Shown: one piece after another, positions 45,067-55,021 of the stretch | How the letters are laid out: each line of letters opens with the position of its first letter | Position numbering within the stretch: the first letter of the stretch is position 1 | Assembly (NCBI RefSeq): GCF_900112615.1 | Contig: NZ_FOMK01000004.1 | Span: forward strand, 868,001 to 932,000 | Origin: Chitinophaga sp. CF118 | Lineage (GTDB): Bacteria > Bacteroidota > Bacteroidia > Chitinophagales > Chitinophagaceae | Length of the DNA stretch: 64,000 bases | Direction of reading: 5' to 3' | Position numbers and translations under genes: made by a program | The notes under the pieces: generated by a model | Seen by the model: the letters and a program-made list of their open reading frames with translations, nothing else | Database searches by the model: none | Told to the model about the DNA's origin: nothing

Positions 45067-46034
45067 CCTTTGAATACTTTAGTCACAGTAATGATTTTTG
45101 CCTCTTTATCTGTCAGTTGGCGCGACCATGCTACTCGTTTGCCGGTGGCAGCTCCCGGACCGGTATTTTTATATTCTGCATAACGGGCAGTCTGTTCATT
45201 AGTTACTTTATCCCAGTTATGCCAGCCTTCCGGGAGGATATGTGCATCAAGGAAACAGTTCATAAAGATAGTGGCAGAATAAGGACGCCAGGGACGACCG
45301 AGATACATTTTATTAACAGTAGTTTCATCAGCAGTCAGTTTGCAATTGATGAAAACAAATCCGTATTGCTGATATTTTGTAGTAGATGCTGCTGTGATGT
45401 ATGAATTTCTTTTGCTGTAGATAGTACAGTCCTGGAACATTGCAGTAGCGGCTCCGAAGATGAAATCGACGGTTCCTTCAATATAACACTTATAATAATA
45501 CTGACGGCAGCCATCCCTTCCGGCATAAAGAGTATCCTGGTTACCCAACAGGCGGCAATTGCGAATGATACACCGGTCTCCTTCTACATGTAATGCTACT
45601 GCCTGTCCTACATTACCTGCTGTATTTTCGAAGGTGAGATTCTCTGCGGTAATATCATCACCCTCAATTAAAACCGTGTGAGAATTGAAGGTGCCAAACT
45701 TATCTTTTCCAGCGGGATCTTTACCTCCGGGGAATAACTTCCCGTTATAATCTGCGTTTGTAATAATCGTGCTATCCCTGTCTTCTCCCTGTAAAGTGAT
45801 TCCTGTTTTCCAGGATGGGATGATGAGCTTTTCATTATACACCCCTTTTTTGATAAAGATCTTTACAGGGAAGTAAGAGAAATCACGTACAGCATTCACC
45901 GCTTCCTGTATTGTCGTGAAATCACCACTGCTATCTTTGGCGACTACAATATACTTACGATCTTCAGCCAATGCTGATTGAGCGATGAATAACAAAGCAA
46001 AAAAGAATGTTTTCAGGAAAGACCAGCTTTTCAT
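45039..46034 (-). CDS. Pectin methylesterase (CE8)
   Basis: A 331-residue secreted right-handed beta-helix esterase removing methyl groups from homogalacturonan. It has a signal peptide (FLKTFFFALLFIAQSALA). Active-site motifs are complete: GQAVALHV, the first catalytic Asp in LLGNQDTLYAGRDG, the second in GTVDFIFGAATAMFQDC, and the Arg-Trp of YLGRPWRPYS. De-esterification prepares pectin for lyases and the GH105 enzyme encoded in the neighbouring operon. Its 3' end overlaps the MGH1-like gene by 28 bases, so the two are co-expressed. Confidence 0.95.
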   Translation of the reverse strand: MKSWSFLKTFFFALLFIAQSALAEDRKYIVVAKDSSGDFTTIQEAVNAVRDFSYFPVKIFIKKGVYNEKLIIPSWKTGITLQGEDRDSTIITNADYNGKLFPGGKDPAGKDKFGTFNSHTVLIEGDDITAENLTFENTAGNVGQAVALHVEGDRCIIRNCRLLGNQDTLYAGRDGCRQYYYKCYIEGTVDFIFGAATAMFQDCTIYSKRNSYITAASTTKYQQYGFVFINCKLTADETTVNKMYLGRPWRPYSATIFMNCFLDAHILPEGWHNWDKVTNEQTARYAEYKNTGPGAATGKRVAWSRQLTDKEAKIITVTKVFKGWDPSKQNY

Positions 46035-46087
46035 TTAAAATGGAATTTTTCAGGATAGGGTACAAGCTATAAAAATCTTTGAATTAA

Positions 46088-48667
46088 TTAGTTTTTATTT
46101 ACGCAATCGTTACCAGAACTTAATGATGAAAGATATTTCAAAGACTCAATACACAGAAAAGAAACAAGAGTGGCACCAAGAATGATTAGCATAGCATCCA
46201 TTCTTAAATATGTTGTTTTAAAAACAGATTGTAAAAACGGTACATACACTAATAATGACTGCAATATAATTGTCAGTATAATCGCTCCCCACATATTACG
46301 GTTAGTAAATATCCTTGAAGATATCATTGTGTGATAAGTAGATCTGGCCGAAATTGCATTACCCAACTGTACAAAACACAGCGTTGTAAACACCATTGTT
46401 TGTTGCATTTTCAGGTCATACCCCTGTTTCACTGCCCACCATTGAACAAAGATTGCTGCCACAGTTAATATGATTCCGGTAAGTAAGATCCTTGAGATTA
46501 AACCTCCCGCGAATAAATTTTCTTTCGGAGGACGTGGAGGACGTTTCATAATATCTTTTTCGGCAGGCTCTCCTACAAGTGCCAGTCCGGGTAGCCCATC
46601 CGTTACAAGATTAATCCATAGAATGTGAATAGGAAGTAAAGGAACAGCGAATCCAAGAATGGGTGCAAGGAAAATAGTTAATATTTCTCCCAGGTTACAG
46701 GAAAGCACATACAGGATAAATTTCCTGATATTCTCATAAATCCTTCTTCCTTCGCGTACAGCCTTAACAATAGTCGCAAAATTATCATCGAGCAGAATCA
46801 TATCTGCCGCTTCTTTTGTTACGTCCGTACCTGTTATTCCCATTGCCACCCCAATATCCGCCTGTTTTAATGATGGAGCATCATTCACCCCATCTCCTGT
46901 CATGGAAACGAATTGTCCATTACTTTGCAATGCTTTTACAAAATTCAATTTTTGCTCCGGAGATACGCGTGCATAAACGGAAATATTTTTCACCTCATGT
47001 TTGAACTCATCCTCTGTTAATTTATCCAGATCCGCACCCGTTCTAACTTCCATAGAAGTCTTACCAGTCATCCCCAAACGCTCGGCAATTGCATGGGCTG
47101 TAAGAGGCTGATCGCCGGTTATCATAACTGTTTTAATTCCTGCTGTTCTGCATTGACGGATGGCCTCCACAACTTCTTCCCTGGGAGGATCTATCATTGC
47201 CACCATCCCCAGGAAATCAAGATCATTTTCAAGATCCATATTTACTTCAGATGGTACATGGTCAAAGATCTTATAAGCAAAGAATAAAACGCGTAACCCA
47301 TCTGCCGCCCATATACGATTTAAATCCAGCCATGCTGATGTCTGCTCTTTATATTTTGCAGATAATACTTCAACCATTTTTACAGGAGCTCCCTTTACAA
47401 ATAAGATCCATTTATCCTGGTATTTATGCAAAGTACTCATCCTCATTCTTACCGAATCGAAAGGTAACTTTGTCTGAAAAGGGAAAGCATTATCAGCATC
47501 TGCTTTTGAAAGACCATTTTTCTGTGCATGATTCACTAGTGCTATTTCTGTAGAATCGCCCAGCAACACACCATCCTGTGGAAATCTCACTTCATTGTTC
47601 AGGACCATAGCAGACCTCAGCAATTCTTCCTTTCCGGGTACTGCCTGGATCTTTTCTACTACCATAACATTTTGTGTAAGTGTTCCGGTTTTATCACTAC
47701 AGATATAGGTAACAGAACCTAATGTTTCCACGGCAGGCAGTTTTCTTATTAAGGCCTTTTGCTTTACCATTCTCGCTGCACCCTGAGCCAGCGCAATTGT
47801 TATTACCGCAGGAAGCGCTTCAGGCAAAGCAGCAACAGCAAGCGACAGTGCAGTGAGGAACATATTGAAAGGAGGTTCACCACGCCACAATCCGAAACCA
47901 AATACAACCAGGCAAATTACTATAACAATAAATGCCAGCTGCTTACTAAATACTGTCAGCCTTTTTTGAAGTGGCGTTTTTGGAGTGCCAATGTCCAGCA
48001 TTCCGGCAATTTTGCCAATCTCTGTATTCATTCCAATAGCAGTTACCACAGCCTTCGCAGATCCATTACTAACAATTGTTCCTTTGAATATCATATTATG
48101 CTGATCTCCCGGCACAAGGTTTTGCTCATCTATCACTTCTGTTATCTTTTCTACAGACTGGCTTTCTCCTGTTAATGATGCTTCATCCGTTTTAAAAGAA
48201 CTTACTTCAATTAGTCTTGCATCGGCTGGAACAATATCTCCTGTATCCAACAGGATTATATCACCTGGTACAAGCTTATCAGCTTCAATTTTAACAGGGT
48301 TATTATCGCGGAGAACCAACGCATACTGAGCCGCCATTTTTCGCAGCATCCCAATCGATTCTTCTGCGTTATATTCCTGGGAATATCCCATCCATGCATT
48401 TCCAATAATGATGGCAAGAATTACAAAAGCATCAGTATGTTCTCCTACAAGAAATGAAATTATAGCAGCTATAATTAATATAAGAATGGTTACATCGGTA
48501 AACTGTGCAATAAGTATTGACAACCTGCTTTTTTGCATTGTTTCCTGCAAAACATTCTTTCCAAATTCCTCCTGCAGCACCGGAACCAACTCGTTATTCA
48601 GACCCAAAGAGGATGTTTTGAGATGATGTAAGACTTCTTCTTCGCGTAGCTGATAGAATGGCAACAT
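46088..48667 (-). CDS. Calcium-type cation-transporting P-type ATPase
   Basis: An 859-residue inner-membrane pump of the P2 (SERCA/PMCA-like) type. Motifs: the TGES actuator loop (EASLTGESQSVEK, about residue 163), the membrane LPEALPAVITIALAQGA, the phosphorylation site CSDKTGTLTQN (about 325), the nucleotide domain KGAPVKMVEVL, TGDGVNDAPSLKQADIGVAMG and ILWINLVTDGLPGLAL in helix M6. The N-D pair of M6 fits Ca2+ transport out of the cytoplasm. It lies between two blocks of pectin-degrading genes; pectin chains are cross-linked by Ca2+. The last 60 bases contain a partial match to the susC operator. Confidence 0.93.
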   Translation of the reverse strand: MLPFYQLREEEVLHHLKTSSLGLNNELVPVLQEEFGKNVLQETMQKSRLSILIAQFTDVTILILIIAAIISFLVGEHTDAFVILAIIIGNAWMGYSQEYNAEESIGMLRKMAAQYALVLRDNNPVKIEADKLVPGDIILLDTGDIVPADARLIEVSSFKTDEASLTGESQSVEKITEVIDEQNLVPGDQHNMIFKGTIVSNGSAKAVVTAIGMNTEIGKIAGMLDIGTPKTPLQKRLTVFSKQLAFIVIVICLVVFGFGLWRGEPPFNMFLTALSLAVAALPEALPAVITIALAQGAARMVKQKALIRKLPAVETLGSVTYICSDKTGTLTQNVMVVEKIQAVPGKEELLRSAMVLNNEVRFPQDGVLLGDSTEIALVNHAQKNGLSKADADNAFPFQTKLPFDSVRMRMSTLHKYQDKWILFVKGAPVKMVEVLSAKYKEQTSAWLDLNRIWAADGLRVLFFAYKIFDHVPSEVNMDLENDLDFLGMVAMIDPPREEVVEAIRQCRTAGIKTVMITGDQPLTAHAIAERLGMTGKTSMEVRTGADLDKLTEDEFKHEVKNISVYARVSPEQKLNFVKALQSNGQFVSMTGDGVNDAPSLKQADIGVAMGITGTDVTKEAADMILLDDNFATIVKAVREGRRIYENIRKFILYVLSCNLGEILTIFLAPILGFAVPLLPIHILWINLVTDGLPGLALVGEPAEKDIMKRPPRPPKENLFAGGLISRILLTGIILTVAAIFVQWWAVKQGYDLKMQQTMVFTTLCFVQLGNAISARSTYHTMISSRIFTNRNMWGAIILTIILQSLLVYVPFLQSVFKTTYLRMDAMLIILGATLVSFLCIESLKYLSSLSSGNDCVNKN

Positions 48668-48708
48668 TAATTATATATTATATGGGTTTACAATTTATTA
48701 CAGGGTAG

Positions 48709-48722
48709 GTGATACAGATCAC
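48709..48722. promoter_or_regulatory. Crp/Fnr-type palindrome upstream of the dehydrogenase gene
   Basis: GTGATACAGATCAC is a perfect 5-4-5 palindrome of the Crp/Fnr class (GTGA-N6-TCAC). A TAGTATTG resembling the -7 element lies 55 bases downstream (48777-48784), before the ATG at 48805. The site lies in the divergent gap between the ATPase and dehydrogenase genes. Confidence 0.5.
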
Positions 48723-48804
48723 AACAAAACATACATGTATCTCAGAAGCCCTTAACTATGATAGCTGCTTTAGTGTTAGTATTGCATTACAAAAACTATC
48801 GCAC

Positions 48805-49755
48805 ATGAAGGCAGTTGCCTACAGTATAAAATCTTTTGAAAAGGCATTCCTGGACAAAGCTAATCAAAAGAAACATGATATTACACTGACAACAGATACG
48901 CTTGGGTCTGGTACTGCTATTCATGCTAAAGACAAAGAAGCTGTTATCGTATTCACTAATGACGATGTTTCTGCTAATGTAATAGACAAACTGGCTGCAT
49001 TGGGAATTAAGTACATCATTACACGTTCTACAGGTACTGATCATATCTGTAAGGAGGCCGCTGATAAACACGGAATTAAACTTTTCAATGTTCCTTCTTA
49101 TTCCCCACAGGCCATAGCAGAGCACGCTGTTGCACTTGCATTTGCATTGAACCGGAAATTGATTAAATCAGATCAACACAGTCATCGTTTTGATTTCAGA
49201 AATGATGAATTGATTGGATTTAATTTTTCAGGAAAAACGGTAGGATTGATTGGCTTAGGGAATACCGGCCTTGCAGTGGCCCGTATATACAATGGTCTGG
49301 GATGCAAAGTCATAGGATTCGACCTCTCTTTTCCAGAAAATGATCTGCATATTCAACCGGTAACACTGGAAACATTACTGGCCTCTTCGGATGTTATATC
49401 ATTGCATCTGCCACTTACACCATCTACCAGATATCTTATCAATAAAAATACACTTGATCAGATGAAAGATGGCGTAATGCTTATTAATACCTCCAGAGGA
49501 GCACTGCTTAAAACGATAGATGTAATAGAGGCTTTAAAAACCGGCAAGATAGGTTACCTTGGACTTGATGTGTACGAATATGAGAAAGGTTTATTCTTTG
49601 AAGATCATGAAAATGACCTGGTGAAAGATTCTCTGCTACAATACCTGATGAAGTACTCAAATGTATTGGTCACTCCACACCAGGCTTACTTAACAAAAGA
49701 AGCCCTCCAGGAAATTGCAGATCAGACTATCCGGAACCTGGATCTGTGTAAATGA
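48805..49755 (+). CDS. D-lactate dehydrogenase-like 2-hydroxyacid dehydrogenase
   Basis: The start is placed at the ATG at 48805 (MKAVAYSIKSFEKAFLDKAN), which fits the family N-terminus; an upstream in-frame ATG at 48709 would include the palindromic site. The 316-residue protein shows the catalytic Arg in IITRSTGTDHI, the NAD-binding GLIGLGNTGLAVARIYNGLG, the LHLPLTPSTRYLINK block, INTSRGALLKTIDV, the Glu in YEYEKGLF and the His in VTPHQAYLTKEA. These match fermentative D-lactate dehydrogenase (LdhA type). It is the only plus-strand gene within the locus and converges on GH78 with a 6-base gap. Confidence 0.88.
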   Translation: MKAVAYSIKSFEKAFLDKANQKKHDITLTTDTLGSGTAIHAKDKEAVIVFTNDDVSANVIDKLAALGIKYIITRSTGTDHICKEAADKHGIKLFNVPSYSPQAIAEHAVALAFALNRKLIKSDQHSHRFDFRNDELIGFNFSGKTVGLIGLGNTGLAVARIYNGLGCKVIGFDLSFPENDLHIQPVTLETLLASSDVISLHLPLTPSTRYLINKNTLDQMKDGVMLINTSRGALLKTIDVIEALKTGKIGYLGLDVYEYEKGLFFEDHENDLVKDSLLQYLMKYSNVLVTPHQAYLTKEALQEIADQTIRNLDLCK

Positions 49756-49761
49756 ACCTTT

Positions 49762-52527
49762 TTATTTTACAACAAAATGATACTCACCTGATCCTGTTCT
49801 AATCATCGCCTTACCATCTTTATACCCCAACAATTTTACATCTTTCTGCCGTGCCAGAGGCAGATCACTTTCTTTAACAGACTGTGTAGCTTTTGCTGGC
49901 AGATAGATGGTTGCAGTTGTATTTGCCGGGATCTGTACATAGAGATAAAATACGCCACCTTCTTTTTTCCATTCACTACGGATAGTGCCATACTGCGCAT
50001 TATAAGATCCTTTCACATAAGAAATATCTCCTACTACTTCCGGACGAATAATAATATCTTTATAAGCTACCGATTCTGCTGATTGATTAATACCTGCCAG
50101 TCCATTGTAAAACCATTCCATGATATGCCCCAGCATCAGATGATTATTAGAGACATTTTCCAATGCAGGCCACGACTCAGTTAATGCAGTTGCTCCTTTA
50201 GCCAGCTGAAAACCATATCCTGGTACATCGCTGCGGTAATTCATATCATAGATCAATTGAGAGGCTCCTCCTTCCTGCAATGCTTCTATAAGGAAGTGAA
50301 AACCGATATCTCCTGCTGTTAGTTTTTTGCCATCATGCGTAATAGAATCCACCAGATTCTTAAATACTTCTTTACGGTACTTCTCATCTACCAATCCTGT
50401 ACAAAGTGGCATAGCCATAGCCGTCTGGCTGCCGGTTGCATAAACTTTCGACTGTGCATTAAAGAACTGATTATTGAAAGTATCTTTTACAACAGCAGCC
50501 AATTGTGTCCATTTAACTGCATCCTGTTTATTGTTCAGCAATGCTGCCATTTGCGATAACAGATTGATATCGTAATAATAAATAGCGGTGGCAGTAAGGC
50601 TTTTAGGTGTTAACTGTGCTACTCCCGGCCTTGCAGGACCATAATCAAACCAGTCGCCCAATCCATAGGATAAGATATTCCCTTCAGCTCTGCTTTGCAG
50701 ATACTCTACATATTTTTTCATCATCGGATATGCGGTACGCATCACTTCTTTATCACCATACCACTTGTAAATAAGCCAGGGCAATATAACCGAAGCACTG
50801 CCCCATTCAGGCGAATCCCTAAAGCCAAAACCCTTATCATCAAAGAACACAAATTCAGGTGCAATGTCAGGTATCAGTCCTTCTTTGGTTTGTGCATCCA
50901 TCATATCATAAACTAACTTTTTATATAACTGATAGATATCGAAGTTATGCTGGATAGATGCTCCCATCAGGTAATCCTGTTCCAGCCAGCTTAGTTTTTC
51001 ACGATGCGGACAATCAGTCATTACACTCTGAATATTACTCTTAATAGCCCACAGAATCAGTTCATTGATCTGGTTAAACAGTGCATTGGAACATTCAAAA
51101 GTTCCAGCTGATGGGGTTGAATTACGGGTATGCAGAAAGTCCAATGCTGTGATCTGTGGTAGTCCTTCCGGATTGGTAGCAGTATCAGGAACTGCCCCTT
51201 GTACCTGTACATAACGAAACCCGTAATAAGTAAATCGTGGCCGCCATGTTTCCACACCATCACCTTTTAATGTGTAAGAAAAATAATAGGGCTTACCGGT
51301 AGCTTTCTGATTAGCCAGCTTTTGATCATTGATCAGTTCTGCAGGCGTGAGTTTGATTGTTTGTCCTTTATGTCCCTTCACTTTCAGTTCAACGATCCCT
51401 GAGGCATTCTGACCAAAGTCATACATATAAATACTGTCAACAGGCCTGGATACTGATTTCACATGTAAGATATCCGTCACCTTTACAGGATAGTCTTTTT
51501 CTGCTTCCAGCAAACCTTTCGGGGCTTTTACCAGCAATGCATTTTCCCATGCAGTATCCTGAAAAGAAGGCTGATCCCAATCCTTTTGTTCGAGTGTTGC
51601 ATTATAATCTTCACCACCATAAATACTTGCGAAGGTGATGGGAGATGGCGCAGTTTTCCAGTCACTGCCAGATACTATAGTAGCGGTAGTACCATCATTA
51701 TATGTGATAAGCAATTTGCAAATCATTTTAGGCATACCAAAAGCGATAGATAATTTGCGATACCGTTCCTTATTGATATTATAAAATCCATTACCTACTA
51801 TTACACCAATAACGTTGTTTCCTTTATTCAAGAGATCAGTTACATCGTAAGTATTGTACAGTACACGTTTATCGTAGAAAGTCCAACCGGGTGCAAGGAA
51901 ATTATCACCCGCCCTGTTACCATTAATTGTCAGTTCATATTGTCCTAGTCCACTCATAAATACCAGCGCACTTTTTACAGCACGGTCTGTTTTAAAGATT
52001 TTACGGAACAGAGGAACTACGGGACGTTGTTTTGCTTTATTACTTTTTTTGTCTTCCCCGCTATGTACACCAGGCACCTGGATCATGGAATCTGGCAGTT
52101 CTTCGTAACCTATCCATTTCGCATTGCTCCAGTCGGCAGGAGTAAAAAGACCCGTAGTAAAAGAAGTAACATCACTCCAACCGGAAGCATGGTTCTGTTG
52201 ATCCCATACCTGTACACGCCAGTAATACCGATGTGCAGGCAAAAGCTTTTTTCCCGTATGAACAGGTTGTGTGCTTTTGATGATACCAGCAGTTTGTTTT
52301 GAGAGTAATGCGGAATCATCTGCTATCTGCAACTGGTAGGCTGACTGCAAATATCCTCTTTGTGTGGTAACGATCTGCCAGCTGAATGATGGGGCGGAAG
52401 CATTCACCCCATTGGGTGATACTTTGTGTTCACATAACAAATTTGTTACTTCAGTCTTTATCTTTTGTGCAATACAAAAACAACTAAGCAAAACGAATAA
52501 CGTGGAAAGAAATATTCTTATCATCAA
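49762..52527 (-). CDS. GH78 alpha-L-rhamnosidase
   Basis: A 921-residue exported enzyme (signal peptide MMIRIFLSTLFVLLSCFCIA). N-terminal Bac_rhamnosid_N and concanavalin-like modules contain LLCEHKVSPNGV, PAHRYYWRVQVWDQ and FMSGLGQYELTING. The (alpha/alpha)6 catalytic domain has VMTDCPHREKLSWLEQDYLM (about residue 500), the variant of the GH78 DCPQRxER-GWxGD motif found in one large Bacteroidota subgroup, and GDWFDYGP. It releases terminal L-rhamnose from pectic or plant glycosides. It ends the downstream enzyme operon and starts 169 bases after the GH2 stop, so it may also have its own promoter; no clear one is seen. Confidence 0.93.
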   Translation of the reverse strand: MMIRIFLSTLFVLLSCFCIAQKIKTEVTNLLCEHKVSPNGVNASAPSFSWQIVTTQRGYLQSAYQLQIADDSALLSKQTAGIIKSTQPVHTGKKLLPAHRYYWRVQVWDQQNHASGWSDVTSFTTGLFTPADWSNAKWIGYEELPDSMIQVPGVHSGEDKKSNKAKQRPVVPLFRKIFKTDRAVKSALVFMSGLGQYELTINGNRAGDNFLAPGWTFYDKRVLYNTYDVTDLLNKGNNVIGVIVGNGFYNINKERYRKLSIAFGMPKMICKLLITYNDGTTATIVSGSDWKTAPSPITFASIYGGEDYNATLEQKDWDQPSFQDTAWENALLVKAPKGLLEAEKDYPVKVTDILHVKSVSRPVDSIYMYDFGQNASGIVELKVKGHKGQTIKLTPAELINDQKLANQKATGKPYYFSYTLKGDGVETWRPRFTYYGFRYVQVQGAVPDTATNPEGLPQITALDFLHTRNSTPSAGTFECSNALFNQINELILWAIKSNIQSVMTDCPHREKLSWLEQDYLMGASIQHNFDIYQLYKKLVYDMMDAQTKEGLIPDIAPEFVFFDDKGFGFRDSPEWGSASVILPWLIYKWYGDKEVMRTAYPMMKKYVEYLQSRAEGNILSYGLGDWFDYGPARPGVAQLTPKSLTATAIYYYDINLLSQMAALLNNKQDAVKWTQLAAVVKDTFNNQFFNAQSKVYATGSQTAMAMPLCTGLVDEKYRKEVFKNLVDSITHDGKKLTAGDIGFHFLIEALQEGGASQLIYDMNYRSDVPGYGFQLAKGATALTESWPALENVSNNHLMLGHIMEWFYNGLAGINQSAESVAYKDIIIRPEVVGDISYVKGSYNAQYGTIRSEWKKEGGVFYLYVQIPANTTATIYLPAKATQSVKESDLPLARQKDVKLLGYKDGKAMIRTGSGEYHFVVK

Positions 52528-52696
52528 TAAAAAGTTGAGACAATAAAACCTATATCAATGGAGTCTACAAGCCAGGATGAAAGTCTTTAAGTTCAGGAAA
52601 ATGCGCGACAAATAGTTACTTACTCAATCCTGCAGCTGATATCAAATACTAACTGGTTGCTAAATAAGTAATTTCTCTCTTCAAACTATCTTATGC

Positions 52697-55015
52697 TTAC
52701 TTAGAAGAGACTGTAATCGCTGCATCCGGCAATCCCACTGCTTTTGCCCTGAGTGTGATTTCACCGGCCTCTTTTCCTGATTTCAACACTACCAGGCATC
52801 TGCCATGCCATACCTTCCGCTGAGGCAACTGGTAACTTTCAAGGCTAACCGGATTTGCATTTCCAACACCGACGATAGTACCAGGGCCTTCTACTTCAAA
52901 TTGTACCAGGTTTTCTGCCAACGGATTACGAATACCCTTTGCATCGGTCAGGTTTACGGTGATATAACTCAGGTCCTGTCCATCAGCAGTGATGGTGGTT
53001 TTGTCCGCTACCAGGTGGATCTGTGCAGGTTCAGCAGCAGTAGTAAGTGTCACTTTCTTTTTGCCAGCTACTGCGGTTAAAGTTCCCGCTTCATAAGGGA
53101 CTTCCCATTCAGCGGTATGCTTCACTGCATTTTTCTTACCAAGAGAACGGTTATTCAGAAATAACTCTACCTCTTCAGAAGATGTATAAGCAACTACTTT
53201 CAAAGGTTCTTTTCCTTTCCAGTTCCAGCTATCGGTTACATCATGCCATTCCCAACGGCTCCAGGCAATTTTATCAGGGTTCGTTGTAAAAGAAGGCTGA
53301 GGTGGTTGTACAAATAATGACAGTTGTTGTCCGGTTTGCCAGAGCACATCCCTGTAGTATGACTGCGGACGTTTCCATCCGCAGATATCAATATCTCCGC
53401 AGTAAGCCAGGTTCCAGGGATAAAAGCTCTGCTTTTGTATATATCCCAGCCATCCGATGCTAGCTTCTCCTATGTAGTCAAAGGCTGTCCATACAAAGTC
53501 TCCTATCACCCAGGAATGATCTTCCACTGCTTTCCAGTAATCGTACATATCCAGTGCATAAGATTCTGTTGCCATCATTACTCTTTGCGGCACACGGGCA
53601 TGATCCGTTACATATTTATCGGGTGCATAATTGTAGCCCGCAATATCCAGCGCTGCAAGGAAAGGATCTTTATCCTCTGCTATGCCATTCACTCCACAGG
53701 TAACGGGGCGGGTAGTATCTATACTCTTTACAAATTTGCTTAGCGTGACGGCTACCGCTGCCACTTCTGGTTTCTCTCTGTGCGGAATTTCATTACCTAT
53801 GCTCCACATGATAATAGAAGGGTGATTACGGTCACGGTACATCATACTTTCTATATCCCGCTGCCACCAGTCTTTAAAGTACAGGTGATAATCTTCCGGA
53901 TTCTTTTTATCCTGCCAGGTATCAAAAGCCTCATCAATCACCAGCATCCCCAACCTGTCGCAGGCATCCAGGAATGCCGGCGAAGGAGGATTGTGTGCGC
54001 AGCGGATCGCATTGTATCCGCTGGCCTTTAACAATTCTACCTTGCGTTCCTCAGCCCTGTCATATGCCTTTGCTCCCAACGGACCATTATCATGATGTAC
54101 ACAACCGCCTTTCAATTTTAATGGCTGTCCATTGAGCCGGAAGCCATTCACCGCATCAAAAGCAATAGAACGGATACCAAAGTTGGTAGTCACACTGTCG
54201 GTTACACGATCATTAATAGAGATTGTTGTTATTGCTTTGTATAATATGGGCGATGTTACAGACCACAGTACTGGCGATGGCACCAGTATTTCCTGTTGCA
54301 GCACTCCATGAGAGAGAACATCTTTTTTCGAGGCAACCTGTTTGCCTGTAGCATCCAGCAACCGGGTAACGACTGTTACCATAGCAGTATCTTTTTGCAG
54401 CCTGGTTTCCACTCTCACAGTAGCACTTGTAGTACTTATTTTTGGTGTGGTAATCCAGGTACCCCATTGTGCTATATGCACCGGGTCCAGTGTTTTCAGC
54501 CATACATGCCGGTAGATACCAGAGCCAGCATACCAGCGGCTGTTTTCTCCTTCATTTCTAACTTTCACAGCAAGAATATTCTGTTCGCCGAAACGGATAT
54601 AGGGTGTAATATCATACCAGAAAGAGGTATAACCATAAGGATGTTTGCCTAATTTCTTACCATTCAGCCACACTTCTGCATTCATATATACACCATCAAA
54701 CTGCAGAGTAAACTGTTTACCTTTTTGTACAGCTGGTATCGTAAAGTGTTTGCGATACCATCCTGTTCCACTGATTGTGAATCCTCCATTTACCTGGCTC
54801 AATGCACCGGCATTAAAAGGAGATGTTGTACCGGGAAGATCTTCAATGCTCCAGTCATGCGGCAGATCCAGCATTCGCCAGGAAGTATCGTTGAATGTAA
54901 TATCTTCTGCGCCGAGTGCGGCACCGCGATGAAAAAGCCAGCTCTCATCAAACAATTGCTGTTGTGCATGTGCAGATGAGATAACAAAACAAAGTAAGAT
55001 GGTAAGTATTCTCAT
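52697..55015 (-). CDS. GH2 beta-galactosidase-like enzyme with DUF4982
   Basis: A 772-residue exported GH2 enzyme (signal peptide MRILTILLCFVISSAHAQ). The sugar-binding domain (SWRMLDLPHDWSIED, GTGWYRKHFTIP) and immunoglobulin-like domain are followed by the TIM barrel. The barrel has the acid-base Glu in HPSIIMWSIGNEIPHR (about residue 414) and the nucleophile Glu in RVMMATESYALDMYDYW. The C-terminal DUF4982 region (SWNWKGKEPLKVVAYTSSEE) and a Big-like module follow. Beta-galactosidase action on RG-I galactan side chains is plausible, but GH2 substrate cannot be set from motifs alone. It lies 6 bases after the GH106 gene. Confidence 0.92.
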   Translation of the reverse strand: MRILTILLCFVISSAHAQQQLFDESWLFHRGAALGAEDITFNDTSWRMLDLPHDWSIEDLPGTTSPFNAGALSQVNGGFTISGTGWYRKHFTIPAVQKGKQFTLQFDGVYMNAEVWLNGKKLGKHPYGYTSFWYDITPYIRFGEQNILAVKVRNEGENSRWYAGSGIYRHVWLKTLDPVHIAQWGTWITTPKISTTSATVRVETRLQKDTAMVTVVTRLLDATGKQVASKKDVLSHGVLQQEILVPSPVLWSVTSPILYKAITTISINDRVTDSVTTNFGIRSIAFDAVNGFRLNGQPLKLKGGCVHHDNGPLGAKAYDRAEERKVELLKASGYNAIRCAHNPPSPAFLDACDRLGMLVIDEAFDTWQDKKNPEDYHLYFKDWWQRDIESMMYRDRNHPSIIMWSIGNEIPHREKPEVAAVAVTLSKFVKSIDTTRPVTCGVNGIAEDKDPFLAALDIAGYNYAPDKYVTDHARVPQRVMMATESYALDMYDYWKAVEDHSWVIGDFVWTAFDYIGEASIGWLGYIQKQSFYPWNLAYCGDIDICGWKRPQSYYRDVLWQTGQQLSLFVQPPQPSFTTNPDKIAWSRWEWHDVTDSWNWKGKEPLKVVAYTSSEEVELFLNNRSLGKKNAVKHTAEWEVPYEAGTLTAVAGKKKVTLTTAAEPAQIHLVADKTTITADGQDLSYITVNLTDAKGIRNPLAENLVQFEVEGPGTIVGVGNANPVSLESYQLPQRKVWHGRCLVVLKSGKEAGEITLRAKAVGLPDAAITVSSK

Positions 55016-55021
55016 AACGTT

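Noticed and set aside
48709..48804. Longer N-terminus for the D-lactate-dehydrogenase-like protein
   Set aside because: The extra 32 residues do not match the family and would place the Crp/Fnr-type palindrome inside the gene.
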